A stretch of DNA of 64,000 nucleotides, taken from contig WHUZ01000082.1 of assembly GCA_015179045.1 (NCBI GenBank), forward strand, positions 218,041 through 282,040, read 5' to 3'. Under the pieces are notes generated by a model. It saw nothing but the letters and a program-made list of their open reading frames with translations, made no database searches and was not told where the DNA came from. The position numbers were made by a program, and so were the translations under genes. Below are positions 1-12,001 of the stretch, piece by piece. How positions within the stretch are numbered: the first letter of the stretch is position 1; every line of letters starts with the position of its first letter. The DNA is from Kalaharituber pfeilii (taxonomy: Eukaryota > Ascomycota > Pezizomycetes > Pezizales > Pezizaceae).

Positions 1-1494
1 TATCTTTGCTCCCCTGGTGTACTCCGGCTCCTGTCTTGTCTTCTCTCCTGCAAACGATCATCGGCGAATTATTCCTGGATAGGAAGTAATTCCTCTGACA
101 AACGGCCGAGTTGGGCTAATGGAAACGTTGATTTTTTAATTCCCTTTTCCTCTACAGTAGAACTTTCACCAGCTCACGGATCATATGAAGCCAGATTAAA
201 TTTGGGAAGACTCTCTATTCGTAGGATACCATAGACATCGAGATTCTGCGGAAGCGTATCACAATACCCATTGGGGGGTCCTCCGAGTAAGCAGAAATGC
301 TTCAAGCTGTTCTGAGATAATATAGTCTGGTCATCCCTTTTTCACCCGAAAATCCCAAGGTTTCAGGCCATTATATGTATCTAGATAATCAATTGGGTCT
401 TCCGTTTTGAGGACTATAACGGTATCCCGTCCGGCGGTACAGGTAGAAGCAGATTTTCTGACTGCAGACCTCGAGCGACTCAGAGTGAATGGAATAGTTG
501 CACCCTCCGAGGAAGGGAGAACTGTACACCCTTCTTATCAGGTAGATTGATTGATCTAATAGTGTTCAGGATTCTAGATTAAATCATAGGAGGTAAGAAG
601 TAATTACTTCCTCACGCCCTATAATCCAGTACAGCTTTGTATTGATATATATTTATATGTACTGTTCAGCACTACAAGGACCCCCTCTTCCGCTACTAGC
701 CACGCCTAAAAACAGGAACACAAATAGAGTAAAAATACTATAATCCCCGCGATAAATAAGTGGAAAACCCCAGGTTCAATAAAGTAAGACGGTATAACAA
801 AAGGAAAGGGGAAAGGAAAAGGACAAAAGAAAAAAAAAAAGGCCAATGTTCATCGCATCGTGAAAAAAAAAAAATACGGGTAACTATGTACGCCGCGACG
901 TCGAGCCGAAGGAGAACGGAAGGGAGGAAAAAGGGAAATTCAATAAAATCAAAGGAAGAGTATGAGGAAAAGGGTAAAAAATAACAATAAACATTTTGGT
1001 GATACGTATTGATTGTGACATACAAGTGGCAAGAGAAATAAAAATGCAACATGAACTCCGAAGGTGAAAATTGAGAGGCAACGGGAAGAACCAAGATGTA
1101 GTAAAAAGCGAAGGAACATTGATTTCAAGTTAACTCCGCATAATACAAAAAGAAAAGGAAAAGGGGAAAAAATAATGGAGAAAAACCAAAGCGGAGAAAA
1201 ACGGAGGAGAATGAAAAAGAATAGTGATGATGTCCAGATCGAAAACAAAGAAGAAAATATGTGCGGATGAAAGAAAACAAGACGCCACTCGCTAATCGGC
1301 TCAGGAACGTATAATCGATGGGAGGTAAGAAAGGGCTGTGAAGGAACGGAAGAGAGTAACATCACAGGAGAAATTTAAGGGTATTTCTGTAACCCACATA
1401 GAGTAGGGACTGTAAATCCTGGAGCAAACACCCGCCAGGTGCCGAAACTCGATCCCCCTAGACCCCGTTCCTTATATATGCACACCTCCCTGTC
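1..1494. other. intergenic, no gene recognised
   Basis: No convincing coding region. From about 780 to 1280 the plus strand is strongly purine-rich (runs of A and AAGG), which creates long spurious frames on the minus strand coding for Phe/Ser/Leu. Positions 1380-1494 probably hold the 3' untranslated part of the minus-strand gene that ends at 1802 or 1495. Confidence 0.5.
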
Positions 1495-1801
1495 CTAAAA
1501 TGCCCTATCGCTGAAGAATCTGACCAAAAACGAATTCTTCCCCCTCGTTCCCGCAGACGGCGACGCCGACAAATCCGGTGCCTGGGATGCCGGTGCCAGC
1601 TGCTGTAGTCCCGCGTGCTTCTTCCCCGCGGCACTACCACCTCCAAATATGCTTTCCCGGCGATTATGCTTCTTTGGTGTTGTGGGGACTTGTATTGGGG
1701 ATGTCACGGGGGTTAGTGGCTCCGGATCGACAGTGGCGGCGGCACCTTGAAGCTTGAACGCTGGCGTCGGCTTTTGCTTTGCCTTTTGGAGCTGTCGCAC
1801 T
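1495..1801 (-). CDS. probable out-of-frame C-terminal continuation of the 1802-4303 gene
   Basis: An open frame of about 100 codons follows directly after the stop of the upstream gene and is in a different frame. Its composition matches the gene above it (Lys, Pro, Ser and Thr rich, with TPKKHNRR and SPSAGTRGK). Removing one base from the run of six T at 1850-1855 would join the frames across ALATQK and KDPKVRNSTILAEVRQ, which reads more naturally than the tail before the present stop. Either the base is a sequencing or assembly error, the gene carries a real frameshift, or the short end is genuine. Confidence 0.45.
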
Positions 1802-4303
1802 TCAGCGAGGATAGTCGAGTTCCGGACCTTGGGGTCCTTTGATACGACGTTTTTTCTGCGTTGCTAGTGCTTTGCGCCCAGGAGCCACGAGTGCGACATC
1901 TGTGTTTCTCACAGCGGATCCGGGAAGCTCGGGAAGCTCGGGAAGTGGGGGTGGGGAGGTCGGTTCCGGTGTCACGCCGTGGCGGCTGCGGGGGCGGAGA
2001 CTGAGGAGGTTACTGATGGCAGTGCTGTTCCGACGCGACTTTGCACGGGGAGTAGTGGGTGTTTGTGAGGTGGGCGTCGTGGCGGACTTGACGCCGGAAG
2101 GGTGATCAGATGAGGCAACTGATGCCACGGACGTCTTGATCCTGAGGGGGCTATGCGGGGGTCCATTGGGCGATTTCTTGCTCCCAGCCACCTCTGGGGT
2201 GCTGAGGAGTGGCGCAGTGTGTGTTCTGCGCATGCGCCGTGGTGCCGGCGGTGGGGGCTGCTGCTCCGCAGCCAGCGCCTCCTCCGCGTGCGATTTCCCA
2301 GAGATGCTAGCCTTGATCGCGGCGCGCAGGGACGAACTCGAGGCGGACGCATTGAGCTTGTGGGCGTCGCTGCCATTTGAGCCTCCGCAGGCGTTGATCT
2401 GGTTCTGCATGTGCGTTTTGCTCTTGCGCTTCTTGATCGCCGCCATCACGGCGCCCGTCATGCCGCCATGTCCGCTTCCGCCAGACGACTTTGGCCGCGG
2501 GGCCTCCGCCTCGGACTGCAATTGCGCTCCTGCGTTGGGGGCTGTCGAGGCGCTATCCCTGGATACTGGGGGTGTGATTAGCCCAAGCTCCGTCTCTTGC
2601 ACCTTCGAATCCCGCTTCATCCTCTCAATTTCCGCCGTGACATTTGCCGGCAGCCTTGGCACCGGCGGCGCCGCGGTGCTAGCGCGCCCTCTCTCCTCCC
2701 CATCCGCCGATTTGCTGTCCCGCGACCTGCTGCGAGCGCGTCCGGTAGATCTGCCCAACGACAGGCTCCTTCTCAGACTCGACAGCACTCCTCCGCCATT
2801 TCCTGCAGCTGCGTTGTCCTTTGCATCCTGTGCCCCCGTTGCCGCACCTGTGACTGTTGTCGCGATGCCCGATGGGGCCCCATTGACTTTCTCTTCAGTG
2901 GTCGTATGATGATGTAGCTGCGTGACATTGGTGGGCGTAGTGTGCACCGTCACCGACCTCCTATGAATCCTCTTCCGGCGCAGTGTTCCCGACCCGTGAT
3001 CCAGCACAACAATTGTCTCGACTGTCCGGCTTTCGACGGATTGCCCCTCCTTCGGAGGTGTACTCGTGGAAGTGCTGGGCACGTGGATGAGGGAACTGCG
3101 ACGTTGTGACAACATCCGTTTTGGACTCGCGGGCGGGCTACCAACGACGTCTCCAGAGGAGTGCCTCTTATGGGTAGTATTTTTAGTCGCGACCACAGGC
3201 ACGGGGGTAGGGATTGGCGTCGTCGGGAGGGGCTTTTCGTCAAGTTTTTCCAGCTCGGAGATAGATTTCACGGTGCGTCTTGGTGCTGGGGTTGCATCAT
3301 TTGTCTCCGCAATAGGGTTCTCTGGTATTTGATTGAGCTATGAATATTAAGTTTATGATTAGCATGCTGCAAGTATTGAACTTGAAAGTCGACATGTGCG
3401 TCAATCATCGTACATACCGAAGACTTTTTTTTTCACCACCGCCATCGACCCTCTTGCCCCACTTCCACCCCTACTTGCTCTCCCACACCTCCTCTCAATC
3501 TCCCACACTACCATCTTCAACGTATTCAACCTCTCCCCCAGCCCCTGTCCCTTCATCTGCAGTCCCACAAAGCACCTAAACCACCCCTCAACGTTGTGCG
3601 TCATCGCGCCATACACCCTCACCAAATTCGCATTCTTCCATCCACTCTTCAACGTCACCAAGTATTTCGCCAACTCATCAACCGCCCTGAGTCCTTCCCC
3701 GACGTCCTCCAGCGCTCTGTTCATCGCCTTTGCAGTCCGCTTGATCACAAAGTCCACCTTCTTATTGCCCTCGAGAATCTGCCCCCTGAACGCTGGGTCC
3801 CTGAGCATATTCTCAAACACATCCGACGCCGGCCCGGACTCGAGCGGCACCTTCAGGTTCTTGATCCGCTGCGAAATATCTGCCCTTGCTGCATCAAAAT
3901 CCCTGGTCGTTGTACTCAAAAAGTTATCCATATCATTTACATGCGCCTGGAGGATCCTGACCACCTCCGCGTCCGACTTTGCCAGTCTCTTGTGCAGAAG
4001 ATGAATGCCGAATGCGATTTGACTGACCAGCTTCGTCAGGGGATGATATTTTGGCTTGAATGTTGTAGTCGACGATGAGGAGCCAGACCTTGGAACCACT
4101 GCGTATGGACTACTGGACTCCGGTGGTGGGTGACCTTGTTCATACATGGACTCCTCGAAGGCTGCTTGCATGCTAGGGACGGGATGGAGGGGAGGATAAC
4201 TTTGTGTGGTGGTTGACTCGTCGGAGTCCTCTTGGGGGGTGGGAGGGGCGGTGCCGTAGGTTTCCTCCTCCACTTCCTCCGGAATAGATGATGTAGGCGA
4301 CAT
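1802..4303 (-). CDS. conserved-type fungal protein of unknown function, two exons
   Basis: Exon 1 (4303-3418) starts MSPTSSIPEE and has an acidic, Pro/Ser-rich leader. It is followed by a well-ordered helical region of about 200 residues (from HPLTKLVSQIAFGIHLLHKR to LNTLKMVVWEIERRCG), rich in charged heptad-like stretches. Exon 2 (3321-1802) is long and of low complexity: Ser/Arg/Pro/Thr-rich, with basic patches (RRKRIHRRS, RSRSRDSK) and proline clusters, so it is probably disordered. The helical part resembles an uncharacterised protein family I associate with filamentous ascomycetes; no enzymatic motif is visible. A cytoplasmic or nuclear scaffold role would be a guess. The splice 3417/3322 is chosen because it alone keeps both exons in frame. 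The gene may extend to 1495 (see the entry above). Confidence 0.7.
3322..3417 (-). other. intron of the 1802-4303 gene
   Basis: Read on the minus strand it begins GTATGT and ends CCAG, with GCTAATC as a likely branch site upstream. Exon 1 stops one base into a codon, and AG|AAC restores the frame. A nearer AG (at 3338) would put exon 2 in the wrong frame. Confidence 0.65.
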
Positions 4304-6748
4304 ATTTTTTTTTGTGTTCTTTTGCTCAAGTGGTTGCTATGGTGAGATGTAAAAGCGGTAGATTGGGAAGGTATAATGGAAGTCCAAGAAAAATCCCGCA
4401 GCCGCTTGGTGACTTCCGTAAGACGTTGCTGTAGTAAATCCCTAGGTCTGCAAAATGAAAAAAGTTAGCATTACCACCGACAATTTCAGACCCGTGTCAA
4501 TTTTCACGTAACCGAATACAAGAGGCAGACAGCGTAGTAGTCAATAGGGGGAAGCAGAGAGTGACCAGGAGCGATCATCTCGTTTATTGTTAGCATACCA
4601 GGCTTCCATGCATGCTATCAACACTAAGCTTCAAAAAGCCGAACCTCTTCGCATTTCAAATACATTGCTGGAACTCCCCCCCCTCCCCTGCACAACACAA
4701 CGCTTTTTCCACGCTTCCCCAAAACCAAATCATAGTAAGCGAAATATCACACTAACCTTAGTCAACTGGGCCCAATATAACGCAAAAAAAAAAGGCGTGT
4801 CCGTGGGAGGACCAAACGAGTGTGGGGAAACGAATTTGCTGCGGCACGTGGAAAAATATCCGAAATCTCAGTCGCGTGATGATCCGAGCTGAGGAGAGCT
4901 ACGGGAGAAAAAACAGCCGCAAGCAGGTAAAACTGAACCTTAAAAGGTGTCACCAATACCAATTCCACCGTGTGCAGTACGTTGATCTGATTGGTGAAGG
5001 GAATACTCACGTCGTTGCACCACTGGGATGCGATACGACTGCTGAAAGCTTGCTATGCTAGTACCCGAGGGGATCGGAAAGCGAAAATGCAGCGAACGGG
5101 TGGATTGTATGGAGTGGGTGAGTCAAGTGACCTTGATAAATTGGTGTGAAGAATTTAAGGGATCTGCCGGCCTGACCAGCAACAGGAAATTCACTGTGGT
5201 GAGAAAATTAGCAGTTCAAGTGAGTGCTGGTGAGATGTGGAAAATTAAAGATGCTATTCCCCGACGCTACAAATGAGCTTGCAGTTGCAGCGACAGTGGC
5301 TGTGATAGGGGAGGCAGTAAGCGAGTGATTGAAAAAAATTGCAGCGTCCCGCAAGAATCAAGACTGAAAGAAATAAATGAGCAGCACAATGTGAGCTGAC
5401 TCAATGATAGGGTGCTAACAAGGAGGGGATCAAAAAAAACAAAGGCAATGGAACGAACGACAATGGGTTTCTTTTTCCTTCAAATCCTTAGCGAGGTGGA
5501 GGAAACAACAGAAACAAAAACGAATAGAGCAAAAATTATAGAGATCAGGTCCTGTTCCGCTTGTCGCTGTGTAGGAAATTCCTGCAAGTGAGCTATGCAC
5601 GCAGAGGTTCTTTCTTTCTTGCTATCGGGGGCAAGTTTTATTGTGCGTATATTTCTAGTAGACAGCCATGCAAGCACGTAGTGACGGAAGAAGGATAAAA
5701 GAAAGATGCAACTGCACACACGCACAAGGAAAGCCGATCGATGTGGTAGTGTGAAAGCTCAAAAGAAAAGAATGGGATGAACGACAGTAGAAAATGGAAG
5801 AACAGGAAGAAGGTCCACACGGGGGGCAGCAGCAGAAGGGGCGGAGCGGGGGGGGGAAGGAGGCCTTGAGAGAATACTTCGGTATCTGAGGGCCCAGGCA
5901 CTAACTGTGCGGGATATAGGGGAAAACGAACGTTCTCCTGAATCCCTGAGATCTCGAAGGAACTTAATCCGAACGAACAAGCGGATGAGGCTTTGACTCG
6001 TTCCGTCTTTTTTTTTGTGGGTGTTTGCGCACGCTCTACGGATAGGGAATTGGGGAAGGGGGGTGACAGCACAGTGCGAGTTGTTGTCAGGGGGTTTTGA
6101 TCGCCTCAGTGGGAAATGAAATGAAAGGTTGGAGCAGGGGTGTGTGTAGCGGGAAGCCGACCGCGTGGGTCACAAGTAAATGCACGAAACACATAGCAGA
6201 ATTGTCAAAACCTCCGAGGATGAACAGAAAACAGCCTGACAAATTGCCGTTCGGAACTATTTAGGCAAGCAGTTTTTTTTTCCAATCACAACTATTTGAT
6301 CTGCTGATAATGAAGTATATTCCGTACTATTCACAATCTCTAAAACTGAAACGCTATGCATAGTTGACCGTTCTCGGAACATGACGCGCATGAGCGCAAG
6401 TTGCAGCACACCTGTTTCGCTCGATTTCTGTGAGCTGATCCATTGGCCAGAAGCTGGTAGAAGAAAAAAAGAGGGTGATTTCGCAACCTTCGGTGAAGTA
6501 TAGCCTGACTGACGGTCCAAGTGGTTCTATTATTCAATGGCGACCCCATTGGCTAGTGTTAACGGCTTCAAACTCCAGTAACATTAGCGATAAAATCGCA
6601 AGCATTTTAATTGTAGAGTTTAAGCAAAAATCAAAGGAATTTATAAACTAGACCGAATTGGAACCATATTCCTCTTGTCAAGATGTATGTATGATGCACC
6701 ACTGTATTTCAGTACGAGTTGCCCTCAAGTAATCAATTTGGGTCACTA
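4304..6748. other. intergenic, upstream region of the minus-strand gene
   Basis: Nothing recognisable as a gene. The short frames here have no domain signature and conflict across strands. Positions 4304-4450 should hold the 5' leader and promoter of the 1802-4303 gene. Positions 5400-6100 are purine-rich with runs of A and G. Confidence 0.5.
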
Positions 6749-7053
6749 GACAGAAAAATAAGTATTTAGACAGGAGATAAAATGCATATTTATGCGCCAT
6801 GCAGTATTCGGCAGAAACTAGCATATTTTGGTATGCTTGGCTGGTGATACCCATAAGACTGTCCAAATTCATTATGTAAGAAAGTATTTGGACAGCTGAC
6901 GTGATGAAAATTTGGACAGCTGACATAATGAATTTGGAACTTTTACAACCTATTTTTTACTGCCAAGCATACGAAAATATGCTAGTTTCCCGCCAAATGC
7001 CGCGTAGCGCATAATATGCATTATCCCCTGTCCAAATACTTTATTTTTCTGTC
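6749..7053. mobile_element. palindromic MITE (TA target, Tc1/mariner or pogo type)
   Basis: The 305-bp unit folds back on itself almost completely. The ends are GACAGAAAAATAAGTATTT on the left and the inverse of GACAGAAAAATAAAGTATTT on the right. Inner arms also match (AACTAGCATATTTT with AAAATATGCTAGTT, and GTATGCTTGGC with GCCAAGCATAC). TA flanks both ends (6747-6748 and 7054-7055), the expected target duplication of the superfamily. The centre holds a direct repeat of TTTGGACAGCTGAC. There is no coding capacity. Confidence 0.8.
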
Positions 7054-7900
7054 TAGTAGGAACCAAAATTGTGATGTCGAGTAATAGAAGTTCTCATTGC
7101 TCTCTGAATTTGACGATTGATTGGCCTAAAAAGGTATCATAGCTTTTAACTGTCGCACGTTGTCATGGATGACCAGGATTCTATAGGAGGCATAATACTC
7201 TAATATGTATAATCATACTAGTACCAGGACCATGAAAACGTGCTAGATTGGCACTGGGCACGTGCGCGACACAAAAGATGCCTACTCCATCAGAATACTA
7301 TGCAAGAAGAAGGGATCACAATGGATGCATAAGCACCCACGCTTGTGGGGAAAATGTCTCTCGCAGTATTGCTTGCCTTGCTCAAGCTCGCTGATTTCGG
7401 TAAACGTGCCTGGCAGTATTTTGGTGAGTATTATTCTAGTGCGACAACCAAAACGTTTTGTGAATGCGCTCAAAAAATTGCATAATCCAATAATTTTGCT
7501 TCCCCTCCCATCAGCTCCTGCATTATGAATCTACCCCACGTTGATCAAAACACTGCATCAGCGAGTGAGAAATTGCCAGAAGGGAGCTAGTTCTATGATC
7601 CGAAGTTCATTTCCCAACCAATTGATTTGAATATCGTATGTTGCAGATTTGCCAGGTCAGGGGTCAGTAGGCTGGACAAGATAAAATAGAGTTTAGCGCG
7701 AGGTGAATTCAGGAGCAGAACGAACGAACATGAAACAAATTGGCTTGAAGCGAGGGGGCAGGGCAACGGGGCGTACCGAGCACCGAATGCTTAGGATTCT
7801 ACTTTGAAAACTCGAGGATGATAAAACACTATCCAGCAGTCATTTTGCCGAGGTTCATACATTCCGTATCTTGCAGAAGATTTCACAAGTCCACCACGAA
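7054..7900. other. intergenic, no gene recognised
   Basis: Mixed-composition DNA with no frame that carries a recognisable motif. It ends at the 13-bp target duplication of the family B insertion at 7901. Confidence 0.5.
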
Positions 7901-7958
7901 GCCCTGCCATGGCGAACAGCTGCAAGCGGGGTTACGTGAGATTAAAAAAGAAAAAAAA
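7901..7958 (+). mobile_element. micro-retroposon, family B
   Basis: A 58-bp insertion between perfect copies of AGTCCACCACGAA (7888-7900 and 7959-7971). It starts at GCCCTGCCATGG, runs through CAGCTGCAAGCGGGG and TACGTGA, and ends in an A-rich tail. It is the intact form of the family B core. Confidence 0.9.
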
Positions 7959-8782
7959 AGTCCACCACGAAAATCGACAAACAATATTGTCGACAATGGT
8001 GAATACATAAAAATTATGGCATACAACTGTCGTCATACACCATATCAGTGCGGCGTCATGGGTTCACTGTGAAGCAATACATAATTGTCCAGTACCCCTG
8101 AGAAGTTCCTGTGTGATTGCAGTTTTTTTTTTGTTTAACTACTCATAACGAAAATATCACAGACATCGAGTTATGCAAGGTCTCATGTGCACTCGTGCGC
8201 GGGTATTGTAAATACCCAGACAACAAAAAAACGCAAGGCATTAGAATCGCACGCACACCATATCCTTATATCCAGGATTTTGGATGAATCTTAATTTAGT
8301 GGATGCGGCTGCCCGGAGTCTAGTTACGTACAGTAAAATGCTAGCGGTGCTCTCGAGTGTAATGTTGTCAATCATTATATCATACAATATGCTGTGGTAT
8401 AAGTAAGTAACGAGCCCTTTCGTAACACTTTCCCATCTACTCAAAATATCCGGTGAATTTTGACAACATGGTTGCCGCCAGATAGGCATCAAGTCAGGCT
8501 GAATTTGCGGGGCCCTTTTCGCGTGGTTAATGGGATCCAAAGCACCAGCTGCAGCGAGTCGTGCATCTGTCTGTATCCGGACTTTTACCTACTGGACATC
8601 TCGTGTTGCGTCAGTGCCATAAAAGTTTTTTTTTTACGACATACTGTAGCTGGAAGAGAAAATTAAGTGGTGCGGCTGACTTGTGGTTTCAATGTAGAGT
8701 ACAAAGAGTGGGAACACATTAATGTTGGCGGAAAAGAACTGCTGGTGCGTGTTATGGCCTGGTACAGCATGCAACGATCCTC
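7959..8782. other. intergenic, no gene recognised
   Basis: No supported gene. It contains short A/T runs (8122-8132, 8625-8634) and ends with ATGCAACGATCCTC, the left target duplication of the LINE fragment that follows. Confidence 0.5.
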
Positions 8783-9259
8783 TTTTTTTTATATATATCA
8801 TTACCCGCGTGCCGCCCTACGGGCTATGGCGAGATTAAGTACATAGGAAATATAAGGAATAAAGGGAAGAGGACATAACGTAGATAACACCTATCCGCCG
8901 CTACGCTCCTGAAAAGACAACCCCGGAAGATGACGATATTCAACCCTTAGCGTTCCGCCCACTTCATCCGTTCCATCAGGGGGTCTCCCTCCTCCTCACC
9001 CCCCTCCGGTGGGCATGCCAGTGCCTCCGGTCCTCCTGGCCATCTTTCCCTCCACACCCGGCATCTGTCCCATATGTGCGTTGTCGTCTCCTCCTCTTCG
9101 CCGCACCACCTGCATTCTGGTTGGTGCACTTTGCCTATCCTGTGTTTCCACGCTCGTAGGCCTTTGCCCCCCAGTAGCCCCGCCAGTGTCCCCGTTTCGT
9201 GACCAAGTCTCTGTAGGGACTTTAGTATAGGCCTAACCTGGCCCTCTCCTTTGCTCTTT
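8783..9259 (-). mobile_element. 5'-truncated LINE A 3' end with zinc-knuckle coding remnant
   Basis: Flanked by perfect 14-bp copies of ATGCAACGATCCTC (8769-8782 and 9260-9273). On the minus strand it ends with the family A core and an A tail (seen as T at 8783-8790). The frame 9129-8947 encodes the C-terminal zinc knuckle of a LINE polyprotein, C-x2-C-x8-H-x4-C within ECRWCGEEEE..HIWDRC. This copy shows that the family A micro-insertions share their end with a protein-coding LINE. Confidence 0.85.
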
Positions 9260-10010
9260 ATGCAACGATCCTCGTAATAGACGATTTTACTTGATTGTTT
9301 TCTTCAAGATAGCAAATATAGCCGTTCGTATGGATGCTCATAGTGTAAGAAGACACAAAAACGGCATTGCATAGGAGGAATAAAGTATATCGCTCCGCAC
9401 TTAATCTTTATTCTATGACGGAGGTCCTGTACGACTCCAGTAAGCTTAATAATACATGAAATATGTATTTTCCAACAGATGTCACATAAGAGGTACAGGG
9501 GTACCGCAGTATATTTTATTTTTATTTTATTTTCTTTTATTTGGTAGTCGTATATAGCCTTGCTGGACTGCGACGAGACACTATATTCAAAAGAATAGAA
9601 GAAAAGAAGAAAAGAAACTCGCTCCTGCCCATCCCCTCACGATAACGACTCGTCCACCGCCTTCACAAACTCCTTGAACTCGTTCAACTCCCCTCCTTCG
9701 GCGATGGCCACCTCTTCACCTTCCATGCGGGGGGTGTCCTGTAAAACCTGAAGACAGCGCGCGGTTTCATCGATGGATGTTATTAAAACAACTTCAATGT
9801 GTCAGTAAAGTGGGTAAACTGCAGACTTAAGTAATCCTGAGAGTGTACTTTCCCCAGGTTACGGTTTTTACCGACTGACTTGGTGAAAGTGCAGTGCGTA
9901 AGAGAATGCACAACTGAGGCGCTCCTCTTATTGTCATGTCGATATTGTTGTGACGTAACATGAACGTCGAAGTGCTTCATCTAGTACTGTGGATGTATAT
10001 TTAGACATTG
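9260..10010. other. intergenic, no gene recognised
   Basis: Contains a T/A-rich patch near 9515-9540 and a purine-rich stretch near 9590-9620. No coding feature is supported. Confidence 0.5.
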
Positions 10011-10494
10011 TTTTTTATTTTTATTTTTTTTATATCATTAATCGCATATCGCCCTAAGGGCTATGGCGATATTTAGTTACATATGAAATAAAAGGAGAGG
10101 TAGATATAGAAGTAGAAATTCCCGGAAACTCCTGTGTGAAGGGGAAGTAAAAATAACAATAACAATAACAGTTTTCCAGGTCATGTCGGTACATGCGGAG
10201 GCGTCTTCATCCTATCTCCGACCTCTGCCCCCCTCGTACTGGCGTGCACTGAGCCATCGTCCTCCTAGCCTCACCTTGTCTATTTCAGTTGGTCTCTCCA
10301 GGTACACGACCACCGAGCTCGTTGCTTTTCCCTCCTCGACTAGCGTTGTCTTCTTTCTTAGCCATAGTATCCCCAGAATTCTTCCCAGGTCTTTGTTTTT
10401 TGCCTCTATCCATCTTTGGACATTCCCGAGGTCCTTCCTCAGAGCTATCCCATGTACTACAATGCCGAACTTCAGGGTGGTGGCACTGTTTGGA
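10011..10494 (-). mobile_element. LINE A derivative with ORF1 (gag-like) joined to the family A 3' end
   Basis: Flanked by perfect 14-bp copies of ATATTTAGACATTG (9997-10010 and 10495-10508). On the minus strand a partial ORF1 product (VHGIALRKDLG..VVVYLE..VRLGGRWL..ARQYE) stops shortly before the 3' end with the family A core. The same ORF1 occurs longer at 26726-27193. No reverse transcriptase lies between ORF1 and the 3' end, so this is an internally deleted or gag-only form. Confidence 0.8.
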
Positions 10495-11130
10495 ATATTT
10501 AGACATTGCAACTTGTGAAAAGTTACTCTGCATTATTTGGTAATCATACTACATGCGGTCCTATTGCCTAAAGCTCCCATTTTGATAACACGAAGGACAG
10601 GATTCGAAAGTGAGTAGGTACATACTGTAGGATTTGGGTCATAAGAGAGTACGAAGTTATATGGGACCATCTCTGTAAGAGACCTCAAAAGCTATTGGGC
10701 TAAACCTATACTATATAAGACTACCAACGGCATTTATTCTATTGATCAAGATGGTTCTTGCATTGGTGAGCAGAAAATATTCTACCTGATCGAATGGAGA
10801 ATCTAGAGTTGTTTTGAGCCAGGAAGTCCTTTACTACAAGAGAGTTATACTAGGTCGTAGAATGAATGCGAGTTCACTGACACCATCATTTATAAGGGAC
10901 TGCGAGCGGAAGGGGGCTGCTCCTCGTTTGACTCACAAGGGACGAGGCAATGAAGTAATTGACATGAAACAAATAATATTATTTCCACGCTGCAGTAACA
11001 TAGGTATACATGAATTTTTGGCAATCTACAAAAAATGCGGATGTACCATGGTTTTCATTTCAGATGAGTGGCCGTGCCCTGACAGGACGACAGTTTGATG
11101 ATTCCTTGTTCTGGGTGACTTGTTGCACAT
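10495..11130. other. intergenic, no gene recognised
   Basis: No coding region is supported. A TATA-like sequence (ACTATATAAG) lies near 10708, but no gene follows it. Confidence 0.4.
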
Positions 11131-11706
11131 TCACGAGTCCCTGATATTGCTACGCCCACTGGCTATGCCATGTATCATTTTCCAAGACTCCACCAAGCCC
11201 TGAACACATCTTGGGCAAAAATCCCGTTCTTCCCTTACCATTCTGGCGATCTGTACCCTAGGAGAACTTGAATCGTTTGCTGCACAAGCTCTGCGTTCAT
11301 GGGTAATATGGGATCGTGCTGCTGGACAAAGCTGCACACAGTCGTTGGAGTCCTTGATGTTCCTCGCAAGTGCTGCGTCGCATGGTGTGCTAGCAGTTTT
11401 CCAGGAGCTATTGTACCCACAGCTCCAGTTGGTGACAGTTGTTGCCGAGCGGCATGTGCAAGCGTACAGGCGATCCATTGAAGCCGACAATATATATGTC
11501 TGTCCGTTTAATCGTGTGGTGCCCTTATGGAGATCTTGTATGTGTAACTGTGTGACATTCAGAGACTTCTGAATGCAAGGAGTTGTCCGTTGGAAACAGT
11601 GTTCACTAACTGCGACGCTTAAATTAGAAATTTGTATAATGATTGCTGGCTGGGCTTGAAGGAGGATGTTTACTCCTGTAGTATACTTAGGGTATGATCC
11701 CGTCAT
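11131..11706 (-). CDS. hypothetical open frame, 191 codons
   Basis: An uninterrupted frame starting MTGSYPKYTTG, with several Cys (CTCRSA, NWSCGYN, STPCDA, DCVQLCP). No family is recognised, there is no signal peptide at this ATG, and no membrane segment is seen. Upstream on the minus strand, a TATAAAAG and a GTAAGA..TTCAG pair at about 11708-11771 hint at a spliced 5' end, but I could not join it in frame. It may be a chance frame. Confidence 0.25.
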   Translation of the reverse strand: MTGSYPKYTTGVNILLQAQPAIIIQISNLSVAVSEHCFQRTTPCIQKSLNVTQLHIQDLHKGTTRLNGQTYILSASMDRLYACTCRSATTVTNWSCGYNSSWKTASTPCDAALARNIKDSNDCVQLCPAARSHITHERRACAANDSSSPRVQIARMVREERDFCPRCVQGLVESWKMIHGIASGRSNIRDS

Positions 11707-11917
11707 GCAATTGTGGAGCTGAAGGAGAAACCGTCAATCGTACGAATACCGCGTTGGACTGCATCTTACCGATGTAAAGTCATACCTTTACCTTTTATAC
11801 ACGCGGTATAGCAATAGTCTTTGTCGTACGGCCATGATTAAAGTTGGATTCACCATTTTATAACCCTAACTTTGTTACCCTATATCCGATGTTGCATTGT
11901 GGCTCCCATGGAAACCT

Positions 11918-11987
11918 TATCGCCATAGCCCATAGGGCGGCATGCGATTAATGATATATATATATATATATATAAAAAAAAAAAAAA
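11918..11987 (+). mobile_element. micro-retroposon, family A
   Basis: A 70-bp insertion between perfect 14-bp copies of TCCCATGGAAACCT (11904-11917 and 11988-12001). It begins TATCGCCATAGCCC and continues through AGGGCGGCATGCGATTAATG, an AT dinucleotide run, and an A tail. Confidence 0.9.
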
Positions 11988-12001
11988 TCCCATGGAAACC
12001 T

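Noticed and set aside
738..1365. Phe/Ser/Leu-rich minus-strand frames
   Set aside because: They arise from a purine-rich plus strand, overlap in several phases and have no motif.
2136..2909. Plus-strand frame of 257 codons opposite the long minus-strand gene
   Set aside because: It is a mirror of GC-rich codons; the minus frame continues across an intron into an ordered domain and is favoured.
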